This document shows, piece by piece, positions 1-5,727 of a stretch of 26,942 bases of DNA. Both the position numbers and the translations under genes were made by a program. Positions within the stretch are counted from its first letter, which is position 1. Each line of letters opens with the position of its first letter. The notes beneath the pieces were generated by a model, which saw nothing but the letters and a program-made list of their open reading frames with translations, ran no database searches and was not told where the DNA came from. Source of the stretch: a virus; IMG/VR virus record IMGVR_UViG_3300049846_001148, positions 1 to 26,942 of that record, one strand, 5' to 3'.

Positions 1-206
1 GTATATAAATTATCTAAAAAAACTCCTTTATTCTTTTTTAGAGAAATTCCATCCTTTGATGCTGTTCCTGTTTTTTCTGGTCCAGTTATTATACGATCAT
101 TCAAAATAAATTCTAGTTCTTCCCAGATTAATTTTAGTTCTTCATCTGAGTAGAAATCAAGAATCCTAATATATGGGAATGGTTCGGTTTGAATATCAAT
201 TTTCAT
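1..206 (-). CDS. 2OG-Fe(II) oxygenase-like protein, N-terminal part (runs off the window)
   Basis: Reverse-strand reading frame starting with ATG at 206 and open to the window edge (68 codons visible). The visible protein begins MKIDIQTEPFPYIRILDFYS and continues with an acidic helix and a K/N-rich stretch ending in FLDNLY. That opening (a short lead, then PFPY and an acidic 'D-FYS-EEL' helix) resembles the N-terminus of the 2OG-Fe(II) oxygenases common in T4-like cyanophages. The catalytic HxD...H motif would lie outside the window, so this is recognition from memory, not from active-site residues. Its start overlaps the end of the 52-residue gene upstream (ATG at 206, TGA at 196-198), which suggests translational coupling. 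It could be another cyanophage protein with a similar N-terminus. Confidence 0.5.
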   Translation of the reverse strand, partial: MKIDIQTEPFPYIRILDFYSDEELKLIWEELEFILNDRIITGPEKTGTASKDGISLKKNKGVFLDNLY

Positions 207-354
207 GTTTAAAATATTCTAATTCAATCCAGTTAAGAAGAGTTTGAAATGCGTTGATTGATGCTTGAGTACAATTATCTTCCTTAAGTTTTTGAACATA
301 ATATTCAAGTGCTTCAATGACCATTTGACGGTCTTGTTGTGATATTAGTGACAT
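196..354 (-). CDS. Small hypothetical protein, 52 aa
   Basis: Starts with ATG at 354 and ends with TGA at 196-198, overlapping the next gene by 11 bp. The protein begins MSLISQQDRQMVIEALEYYV and reads as one or two amphipathic helices (QKLKEDN, ASINAFQTLLNWIELEYF) with no signal peptide or membrane segment. I do not recognise the family. The overlap with the oxygenase-like gene, helical composition and lack of any competing frame support it as real. No strong Shine-Dalgarno site is visible; a small GAGT/ACTC hairpin lies just before the start. It lies downstream of the HNH gene and could be transcribed from the late promoter at 1027-1034. Confidence 0.6.
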   Translation of the reverse strand: MSLISQQDRQMVIEALEYYVQKLKEDNCTQASINAFQTLLNWIELEYFKHEN

Positions 355-388
355 TGGAGTTTTAACTCTCTGATTATCCTATCATAAT

Positions 389-1000
389 TTAGTAACTTTG
401 TCCAGCAGCATATCGTTCTCTTCTATAATGTCTTCCTTTACCCATATTTCTTGCTTTATATGTGTCAGTCTGCGAGTGACAATTTGGACATATAAACCTT
501 AAGTTTTCTGGTTTGTTGTTTTCAGAATTTCCATCTATGTGGTCTATTTCCAAAACAATTGATTTGCCGTTCCACTCACTTATACTACAACAAGAGCATT
601 TATATCCGTATGTTTCGGTCAGATATCTTCTAAAAAAATCTCTTGTTTTTGTTTCATATTCACCTTTTATCCACTTTTCTAACCTTTGATTGAAGAGATA
701 TGTTTGTTGGCATTTGAGAGAGCAATACTTTGAAGCTCCTTTATTAATTTCATTTTCACATACCAAACAAGTTTTTTTCTTTTTTCTTTTTGAATTAGAA
801 AATATAGCAGAACAGGAACTATTACAAAATTTATTTTCTGTTTTTTTCTCATATGGTATAATTTCACTACAAGTTAAGCACTTTTTGGGGTTCTTATAGT
901 ATTCTTCTTGTAGTTTTTTAGATTTTTCTTTTGATATTAAAGCACTTCTTTTTCCAGCATCAATTATACGTTGAAATCCCTCTTCTGACCAATTTGGCAT
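389..1000 (-). CDS. Free-standing HNH homing-type endonuclease
   Basis: A 203-residue protein. The C-terminal third holds an HNH nuclease core: a CSCC zinc knuckle, then LEIDHIDGNSENNKPENLRF with the catalytic D-H pair and central Asn, then ICPNCHSQTDTYKARN with the final His and zinc cysteines. The N-terminal half carries two further Cys-pair zinc-finger-like modules (CLTC...CNSSC and CLVC...CSLKC) in a Lys-rich context, probably for DNA binding. This layout is typical of mobile, non-essential phage endonucleases that cut and spread between related phages. It sits alone between small accessory genes and is not inside an intron as far as can be seen. Its leader contains a late promoter at 1027-1034 nested in an inverted repeat with a terminator. 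Function as an HNH nuclease is well supported; the target site is unknown. Confidence 0.88.
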   Translation of the reverse strand: MPNWSEEGFQRIIDAGKRSALISKEKSKKLQEEYYKNPKKCLTCSEIIPYEKKTENKFCNSSCSAIFSNSKRKKKKTCLVCENEINKGASKYCSLKCQQTYLFNQRLEKWIKGEYETKTRDFFRRYLTETYGYKCSCCSISEWNGKSIVLEIDHIDGNSENNKPENLRFICPNCHSQTDTYKARNMGKGRHYRRERYAAGQSY

Positions 1001-1026
1001 AGTTCTACTCTAAATGACGGCATTAC

Positions 1027-1034
1027 TATTTATA
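1027..1034 (-). promoter_or_regulatory. T4-type late promoter (TATAAATA) for the HNH gene
   Basis: Exact TATAAATA on the reverse strand, 26 nt before the HNH start at 1000 and only 2 nt past the terminator's T run. The expected start of transcription is near 1021. It matches the T4 late consensus read by the phage late sigma factor with the clamp and gp33. Confidence 0.75.
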
Positions 1035-1036
1035 CT

Positions 1037-1060
1037 AAAAAGGAGGGTCTCTCACCCTCC
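1037..1060 (-). terminator. Rho-independent terminator upstream of the HNH gene
   Basis: Reverse strand: a perfect 7-bp GC-rich stem GGAGGGT / ACCCTCC with a 5-nt loop (1042-1060), followed by five T (1041-1037). It would stop minus-strand transcription coming from the tRNA and small-gene block before it reaches the HNH gene. Confidence 0.8.
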
Positions 1061-1089
1061 CCTGAAGATTGCCGTCATTCAGGTATTAT

Positions 1090-1097
1090 TATTTATA
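1090..1097 (-). promoter_or_regulatory. Second TATAAATA late-promoter match
   Basis: Exact TATAAATA on the reverse strand directly beside the 3' end of the cloverleaf element (1099-1168) and 30 nt before the terminator at 1037-1060. A transcript from here would be only about 45 nt unless it read through the terminator. It covers the upstream arm of the inverted repeat. It may be a chance match in AT-rich DNA. Confidence 0.4.
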
Positions 1098-1098
1098 A

Positions 1099-1168
1099 GC
1101 CCCATCCCGGTACCTCCCCGAGTTCTCGACGTTACAAAGGTCGTGCATCAATTTAATGCTTATGGGGC
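1099..1168 (-). other. Cloverleaf tRNA-like element with non-standard loops
   Basis: The reverse strand folds as a 70-nt cloverleaf. It has a perfect 7-bp acceptor stem (GCCCCAT/ATGGGGC), a perfect 4-bp D stem (GCAT/ATGC), an anticodon stem with 4 of 5 pairs (CGACC/CGTCG), a 4-nt variable region and a 5-bp T stem (CTCGG/CCGGG, one G-T). The 7-nt anticodon loop TTTGTAA would give anticodon UGU (Thr). However, the D loop (TAAATTG) lacks the conserved GG and the T loop (GGAGGTA) lacks TTC. No CCA is encoded. It is therefore not an ordinary tRNA: it may be a decayed tRNA-Thr, a tRNA mimic or another structured RNA. The true tRNA at 1485-1557 has normal loops. Confidence 0.45.
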
Positions 1169-1173
1169 AAAAA

Positions 1174-1443
1174 TTAATCAGCAGGTAACATTTCTGGATT
1201 TTCCAGTTCAAGTTCAAACATAAGAGGATGGCATTCTTCAACTATCAAATAATATGACGATTGATAAAGGTCTTCTGGTTCAAATCTTCTTTCGTTATCT
1301 GCGAGATGAATAAGATCCAAATCTTGCATAGCACAATCTGGAAGGTCATCAAAAGTAAAGGGTATTTGGTTTATGAAATACATCAGAACAATTTGAGTTC
1401 CGCGATTGTACCAAACATATCTGGTATCTATTCTGTATTTCAT
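1174..1443 (-). CDS. Hypothetical acidic protein, 89 aa
   Basis: Begins MKYRIDTRYVWYNRGTQIVL and is rich in Asp, Glu and aromatic residues, with FTFDDLPDCAMQDLDLIHLA in the middle and an acidic C-terminus (ELELENPEML). No signal peptide or known motif; family not recognised. A reasonable Shine-Dalgarno (AAGGAC) lies about 8 nt before the ATG at 1443, and a late-promoter-like TCTAAATA lies at 1465-1472, between this gene and the tRNA. The acidic composition, the RBS and the fit between two RNA elements support a real gene. Function unknown. Confidence 0.6.
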   Translation of the reverse strand: MKYRIDTRYVWYNRGTQIVLMYFINQIPFTFDDLPDCAMQDLDLIHLADNERRFEPEDLYQSSYYLIVEECHPLMFELELENPEMLPAD

Positions 1444-1464
1444 AGAATAGTCCTTACTTTTGTT

Positions 1465-1472
1465 TATTTAGA
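1465..1472 (-). promoter_or_regulatory. Late-promoter-like TCTAAATA
   Basis: Reverse-strand TCTAAATA (7 of 8 to TATAAATA), 21 nt before the 89-aa gene and just after a GAGGT/ACCTC mini-hairpin (1471-1483) that follows the tRNA. Plausible but not certain in AT-rich DNA. Confidence 0.35.
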
Positions 1473-1484
1473 GGTAGAACCTCA

Positions 1485-1557
1485 TACCCGTGGCCAGATT
1501 CGAACTGGCACTGGAAGCATTTTAAGTGCTCTGTCTCTGCCGTTGGACTACACGGGC
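1485..1557 (-). tRNA. tRNA with anticodon UAA (Leu, UUA codons)
   Basis: The 73-nt reverse-strand cloverleaf has a 7-bp acceptor stem (GCCCGTG/CACGGGT, first pair G-T), a D arm with the canonical GG, a 5-bp anticodon stem (GAGCA/TGCTT) with loop CTTAAAA, a 5-nt variable region, a perfect T stem (GCCAG/CTGGC) with loop TTCGAAT, and discriminator A. CCA is not encoded. The anticodon by position is UAA, which reads UUA leucine codons, frequent in an AT-rich phage. Leucine tRNAs normally have a long variable arm; here it is only 5 nt, so the amino-acid identity is less sure than the tRNA call. It lies between two small genes on the same strand and is probably co-transcribed with them from the promoter at 2039-2067. 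Confidence 0.9.
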
Positions 1558-1579
1558 AAAAAACTTACTCTTGGTAAGT
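1558..1579 (-). terminator. Weak terminator-like hairpin before the tRNA
   Basis: Reverse strand: ACTTAC / GTAAGT stem (6 bp, 5-nt loop, 1579-1563) followed by a T run (1563-1558), overlapping the stop codon of the 68-aa gene. The stem is AT-rich, so termination would be partial at best. It may instead be a processing signal at the tRNA 5' side. Confidence 0.35.
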
Positions 1580-1771
1580 AGTAGGATTATACTTTAAAAA
1601 TTCAAAGAATGTCAACTTCATTTCTTTTTGTGACATTCCACAGTGTTTTGCTGCCTGAGGAAGGTTCCATTTTGCACGAAACAAGTTCTCATTTGCTTCC
1701 TTCACATTCTCTGGTGTTGTTTTCACTGTTTCTTCTTTCAGTGCTTTGTAGTTAATGCGGTAAGGATTCAT
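1565..1771 (-). CDS. Conserved-looking hypothetical protein, 68 aa
   Basis: Starts MNPYRINYKALKEETVKTTP and is mostly helical. Its second half (FRAKWNLPQAAKHCGMSQKE followed by MKLTFFEFL) looks like a helix-turn-helix of the kind in small regulators ('L-QAAKHCGMSQKEMK'). It ends 7 nt before the tRNA. I recall similar small proteins in cyanophages without a function. No strong Shine-Dalgarno is visible before the ATG at 1771, and a T/A-rich 59-nt gap separates it from the 60-aa gene. A DNA-binding role is inference from the helix pattern only. Confidence 0.6.
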   Translation of the reverse strand: MNPYRINYKALKEETVKTTPENVKEANENLFRAKWNLPQAAKHCGMSQKEMKLTFFEFLKYNPTTYQE

Positions 1772-1830
1772 TTTTAAAAAAGTATCGTGCGTAAAATTTT
1801 GCCGGGATTTTTTTCGACCAAAAATGAAAC

Positions 1831-2013
1831 TTAAAGTGGATTTGCGTATGAGAGAGTCTCTTCATCCACTGTAGCACGAACGAACTCTAGCACATTCATA
1901 AATTCTTCTACCGTATCACATGTCACTTGCTTTTCTGACCCTTCACTAGAGTACAGATACACTGTACGCTTGATAGGATCTACCACGCAGCGTGAGAGGT
2001 ACTCGTCTTGCAT
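1831..2013 (-). CDS. Conserved cyanophage hypothetical protein, 60 aa
   Basis: Begins MQDEYLSRCVVDPIKRTVYL. The pattern is a short beta-hairpin (VVDPIKRTVYLYSSEG, then QVTCDT) followed by an acidic helix (VEEFMNVLEFVRATVDEETL) and a short tail. I recall near-identical small proteins in T4-like cyanophages, function unknown. It is the first gene after a TTGACA/TATAGT promoter (2039-2067) and so probably an early gene. It has no membrane segment, signal peptide or metal-binding cluster. Confidence 0.7.
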   Translation of the reverse strand: MQDEYLSRCVVDPIKRTVYLYSSEGSEKQVTCDTVEEFMNVLEFVRATVDEETLSYANPL

Positions 2014-2038
2014 TCGGTCGTCCGTTGATTACCTAGGT

Positions 2039-2067
2039 ACTATAGGACCTTTTGGGTCTGGTGTCAA
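2039..2067 (-). promoter_or_regulatory. Sigma70-type early promoter
   Basis: Reverse strand: perfect -35 TTGACA (2067-2062), 17-nt spacer, -10 TATAGT (2044-2039, 5 of 6). Transcription should start near 2032, about 19 nt before the ATG at 2013. It would drive the 60-aa, 68-aa, tRNA and 89-aa block with host RNA polymerase, separating it from the late fibre gene just upstream. Confidence 0.75.
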
Positions 2068-2072
2068 GGGCT

Positions 2073-4322
2073 TTAGGAGGAAATTCCAACATATTTTTTA
2101 ATGGACTCAATTTGTGACCTTAGATAATTGTTTTCTGCTTTAAGTTCTTGAATCGCCTTAATTAAAATAGGTGTTAATTTTCCATAATCAAGAGTAAGAG
2201 TTTCGTCAGAACTAACTCCAATTACTTCAGGTACATATTGTTGTACTTCTTGTGCAATTAAACCTATTTCTTTTTGAGAACCAAGTTTTTCTTTATCAAT
2301 CCAATTAAATGAAACTGGATTTAGATTTCCAATAGTATCAAGACCATATGACAAGTTAACAATATTTTCTTTGAGTCTTTCGTCCGAAGAACTATTAGTT
2401 AGATTACCATTCGCATCGGAATATACTGCTCTGTTCCCTACTCCAGAAAGATTTGTAGAACGAACAGCACTAACAACAATACTTGGACTTCCTGTAAGTC
2501 CTGAGGCATTTGTTGCAATACCAGCAGTTGTTGCATATGTAGATGATGCTGAATTACCACTAATGTCTCCAGAAACACTAGAACCAGATATTGTTCCACT
2601 AAAACTAGTAGCGGTTACGATACCTGAACTAATAGTCACTCCAGTTCCTACTTTAAGAGTACCATCAATAGTAGTATTTCCATTTACGTGAAGTCGCGCA
2701 GTTGGTGCGGGAGTTGCAACACCAACATTTCCATTCACATCAGTATAAACAAAAGTTTCTAACGATTGGTCATCACAATAAACTTTGTCCTCTGAAGTAA
2801 TTCCACGATACAAAGTTTTTGTATTTGTACTCATATCAAATGAGTTAATCGTCGAAGAACCAGTATGATTCAAATAAAAGGTATCACCCTCTCGATTATA
2901 AACTCTATAAGCACTTGCTGATGCTGTGGTAATGACTTTACCATCAGAAGAACAAGTAACAGCAACCGATCCTCCAGTTAAAGTTCCTCTGGATGTAAAT
3001 GTATCACCTAATCTATCATAAACTGTAGAGTTTGATGCGTCAGCAGTAATGATAGTTTGTCCATCATCACTTATACAAACTTTTGTGCCACCAGTAGATA
3101 GAGTTGCAACTAGTTCAAAAATACCACATCCATTGTCATTATCAATATCATCTTCATCTCTGTCAAATACAAAACTATATTGCTCAGTAGAATCTCCGAC
3201 AACAATTGTATTACCATCAGCACTAACTGAAACTGCGCTTCCAAAATCTGTAGATGCGTATGCAGTTAGAATACCAACTTGACTATAAGAATTATCATTT
3301 CTTTCGTACACATAAGCATATCCTTCATCATATACTCCAGCATCAGTTGCGCCAACAACTACAATTTTTGCATCTGCACTTATTGCAACAGACTGTCCAA
3401 ATAAATCTCCCTCTTCTTCTCCTTCAAACTTTGCAACTCTTTCAAAATATCCAGATCCACAAGAACCAGAAGCAGAAAAATCATAAATCCAAACTACACC
3501 AACGCTTGGTCGTTCAATAGTAATTTCTTGGTCCTTTACGACTTGGTTGATAGTTGTAGTTGCAATTCCGACATAAGATTCTCCTGTTATGTTTGGACCT
3601 CCAACCACAACAGTTTTTCCATCAGCACTCATTGCAACAGAATGACCAAAATCATCTCCAGCAAAACTTATTGGTGTTTGGTAATTCGGAAGCGAATATC
3701 CATATCCTTGAGTCGTAGTTCCAGTTCCTGCTTGATGGGTTGCTCCATAACCAACTTTAGAGTATCTTCCTACAACATATCCCCTATTTACAAAGTTGTT
3801 TGAGTTTGTCCTCTCAAACATATATGCTATACCATAAAAGGTAGAAAGACCAACTGTGGTTCCAACTCCTACATAGTATCCGTCACTTGAGAATGTTTTG
3901 TTTCCAACAATAATTAGATTTCCATTTCCATTTGTTGCTAAAGAGTTTGCAAAAGCTCCATTACTAAAGGGATGAATGAAACTTGTAAAGAATCCAACAT
4001 TAGTATATGCAGCAATTCCTCCCAACGAGTCGGCAACTGTGGATTTTTCTGTAAGAGTAGAGTTAGCAGCAATTCCAGTTAGGTTTTTTGCAACAGATCT
4101 AGACTCATAAAATACACTGCTGTCTGCATTTACAATGATATCTGCTTTAAAGTTCTTTGCATTAATATTTAAAATTTCTTGGGGTGGTTGATCAGTTGTA
4201 TATAAAATAGGTCTTCTAAAATCACCACAAGATGTATCAGGAATATCATCTGCTATTTCACCTTCGGTTTCACTTTCATAAAAACCAAGTTCGGCAATAT
4301 CATTAATATTATTATATGCCAT
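2073..4322 (-). CDS. Tail fibre-like protein: beta-propeller repeats plus C-terminal S74 chaperone
   Basis: 749 residues. Residues about 220-480 contain repeated blades of the form FGxSVAxSADGxTVVVG (FGHSVAMSADGKTVVVGG, then LFGQSVAISADAKIVVVG and DFGSAVSVSADGNTIVVG), an FG-GAP/integrin-alpha-like propeller. Residues about 540-640 are Gly/Ser/Thr-rich beta structure (ARLHVNGNTTIDGTLKVGTG), typical of a trimeric fibre shaft. The last 105 or so residues begin SSDERLKENIVNLSYGLDTI and contain EIGLIAQEVQQYVPEVI and a terminal coiled coil. This is the intramolecular chaperone of the endosialidase type (peptidase S74), which guides trimer folding and then cuts itself off at the Ser before DERLKEN. 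It is the last gene of the late tail block, with an abutting start (2 nt). It likely binds the host surface; the receptor is unknown. Confidence 0.85.
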   Translation of the reverse strand: MAYNNINDIAELGFYESETEGEIADDIPDTSCGDFRRPILYTTDQPPQEILNINAKNFKADIIVNADSSVFYESRSVAKNLTGIAANSTLTEKSTVADSLGGIAAYTNVGFFTSFIHPFSNGAFANSLATNGNGNLIIVGNKTFSSDGYYVGVGTTVGLSTFYGIAYMFERTNSNNFVNRGYVVGRYSKVGYGATHQAGTGTTTQGYGYSLPNYQTPISFAGDDFGHSVAMSADGKTVVVGGPNITGESYVGIATTTINQVVKDQEITIERPSVGVVWIYDFSASGSCGSGYFERVAKFEGEEEGDLFGQSVAISADAKIVVVGATDAGVYDEGYAYVYERNDNSYSQVGILTAYASTDFGSAVSVSADGNTIVVGDSTEQYSFVFDRDEDDIDNDNGCGIFELVATLSTGGTKVCISDDGQTIITADASNSTVYDRLGDTFTSRGTLTGGSVAVTCSSDGKVITTASASAYRVYNREGDTFYLNHTGSSTINSFDMSTNTKTLYRGITSEDKVYCDDQSLETFVYTDVNGNVGVATPAPTARLHVNGNTTIDGTLKVGTGVTISSGIVTATSFSGTISGSSVSGDISGNSASSTYATTAGIATNASGLTGSPSIVVSAVRSTNLSGVGNRAVYSDANGNLTNSSSDERLKENIVNLSYGLDTIGNLNPVSFNWIDKEKLGSQKEIGLIAQEVQQYVPEVIGVSSDETLTLDYGKLTPILIKAIQELKAENNYLRSQIESIKKYVGISS

Positions 4323-4324
4323 AA

Positions 4325-5140
4325 TTAATTCTCCTTAACGTCGTAGTGATATCCCGATATAGAATATTGATTATTATCTCCTGGATAATCTTCTGGGGTT
4401 TTACCTTCATATTCTGCAATTAGTTTTTCTCCATCAATTCTCTCTGCAATGATGTGATAAAAACAGTCTATTGGTATTCCACCTTTTGATTGAAGATAGA
4501 CTTTATTCTCATCCCACCTTTTTACAATAATATCTTGATGTGCTCCGATTGGTTGTAAAGTAACTACAATCGTTTGAATATCTACAAAGTCCTTCCAATA
4601 ACTTGGAAGATGTATTTCTGTATTATTCTTTACTCTACCTTTAATATAGACATCATTAGATGGACCTTCAATGCAAGTATGTCTCAATCTCCATCCCTCT
4701 TTAGTTGGATGTTGAATATCAAAATTTTTCTTTGCAGAAAGAACGTGTTTGCCACATTGAGATTTTACATTTCCTCTTGCAGTAATATTTCTGCCTGCTC
4801 TTATATTTCTTCCTGCAACAACATCTAAATTTACATCGCAGTTGTCAAAAATGGCAGCGTCACCATACACTGCTAGAGAATATGGAGAATTATTTACTAG
4901 TCCGCAAGCGTTTAAAGCACCTGGAATAAATGGTGGAGGAGAATCTGAATTATTCAAAGGTCCAATCATTTGGGTAGCCCAAATATTTGGAAATGTTACA
5001 TCATTTCCGAACTGATTTGGACCCTGCATATATGCAGCACCACGAATTGTAGCAGGACCCCTTCCCAATGCTTCTGGTTTTGATGAATCCTTTGTTACAT
5101 GAAGTTGATTATGCGCTAAAACCTTATCAAAACTTGCCAT
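4325..5140 (-). CDS. Virion structural / fibre-associated protein, 271 aa
   Basis: N-terminal half is Gly/Asn/Pro-rich with short beta repeats (NLDVVAGRNIRAGRNITARG, a small beta-helix motif of 6-residue steps). Residues about 140-180 read KKNFDIQHPTKEGWRLRHTC followed by IEGPSNDVYIKGR. I recall this 'DHPTK..LRH.CIEGP...Y.RG' module in phage fibres, often beside S74-type domains. The rest is beta-rich. Conserved in T4-like cyanophages as a structural protein, exact position unknown. It ends 2 nt before the fibre gene (stop at 4325-4327, next ATG at 4322), so the two are probably co-translated. It may join the fibre to the baseplate; that is inference from order. Confidence 0.7.
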   Translation of the reverse strand: MASFDKVLAHNQLHVTKDSSKPEALGRGPATIRGAAYMQGPNQFGNDVTFPNIWATQMIGPLNNSDSPPPFIPGALNACGLVNNSPYSLAVYGDAAIFDNCDVNLDVVAGRNIRAGRNITARGNVKSQCGKHVLSAKKNFDIQHPTKEGWRLRHTCIEGPSNDVYIKGRVKNNTEIHLPSYWKDFVDIQTIVVTLQPIGAHQDIIVKRWDENKVYLQSKGGIPIDCFYHIIAERIDGEKLIAEYEGKTPEDYPGDNNQYSISGYHYDVKEN

Positions 5141-5147
5141 ATTGAAA

Positions 5148-5726
5148 TTATAAATCTAGCGGGAATACTTTATTTAGAATGCTAGGTGAAATAGATAATG
5201 AGGGTGGTTTGAGATTCGATGCTGCAGTTAAACTCTGCATATCACCGGTATACATTTTTAGAATGTTCATTGCTGTCATTTGCATCGATCCATCTGTGAA
5301 GATGGACATCTTTTCATTACCATTAACATTTACGGTTTTACCTTCAATATTTACACTTTCTTTGGCATTAATATTAACGTTTCCATTAGATGGTCCAGAA
5401 CCATAAGCAGTAATATCAATGTTTTCTGCCTCCATACGGATCCTGCCGCGAGTAGAAATTACAATATCACCACTATCAGCATCTAACCAAAATGCAGGTT
5501 GACCTTTTGGAATGTTATCTCCACACTTAATCTGATATCTACCACGACATCTTGAAGTAATCCAACCTTTTCTTGGTCCAGTTTGATCTATTGTGATGTA
5601 TTCAAGACCACCTTGACCTTGAAGCATCGCAGATGAAATTACTTGGTCTTTATGAATATGACCAAACCTAAGATTTCCATCTTTAGTATTAATATCTTTT
5701 GTTTCGTAATTAATTGATTTTGTCAT
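5148..5726 (-). CDS. Baseplate spike-like beta-helix protein, 192 aa
   Basis: The protein opens with KSINYETKDINTKDGNLRFG, has an LDADSGDIVISTRGRIRMEA segment, then a clear beta-helix made of short repeats (NIDITAYGS, NVNINAKESVNIEGKTVNVN). The alternating hydrophobic/Gly/Asn pattern matches the C-terminal needle of T4 gp5 and VgrG-like spikes. The sequence lacks lysozyme or metal-binding motifs. It sits three genes from the gp5-type hub in the late block. Likely a separate spike or fibre element of the baseplate; I cannot assign a T4 gene number. Confidence 0.65.
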   Translation of the reverse strand: MTKSINYETKDINTKDGNLRFGHIHKDQVISSAMLQGQGGLEYITIDQTGPRKGWITSRCRGRYQIKCGDNIPKGQPAFWLDADSGDIVISTRGRIRMEAENIDITAYGSGPSNGNVNINAKESVNIEGKTVNVNGNEKMSIFTDGSMQMTAMNILKMYTGDMQSLTAASNLKPPSLSISPSILNKVFPLDL

Positions 5727-5727
5727 T

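Larger units (their letters stand above)
1013..1079 (-). repeat. 10-bp perfect inverted repeat enclosing a terminator and late promoter
   Basis: AATGACGGCA (reverse strand, 1079-1070) is the exact complement of TGCCGTCATT (1022-1013). Between the arms lie the terminator hairpin (1042-1060) and the late promoter (1027-1034). The inner arm ends 12 nt before the HNH start codon. A transcript reading in from upstream could fold the outer stem; a transcript begun at the late promoter starts at about 1021, so it lacks the other arm and cannot. Confidence 0.75.

Noticed and set aside
1052-1078. Eight-codon leader-peptide-like frame before the terminator (attenuator idea)
   Set aside because: No ribosome site and no run of regulatory codons; it arises from the inverted-repeat arm. 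Mentioned only as part of the HNH leader.
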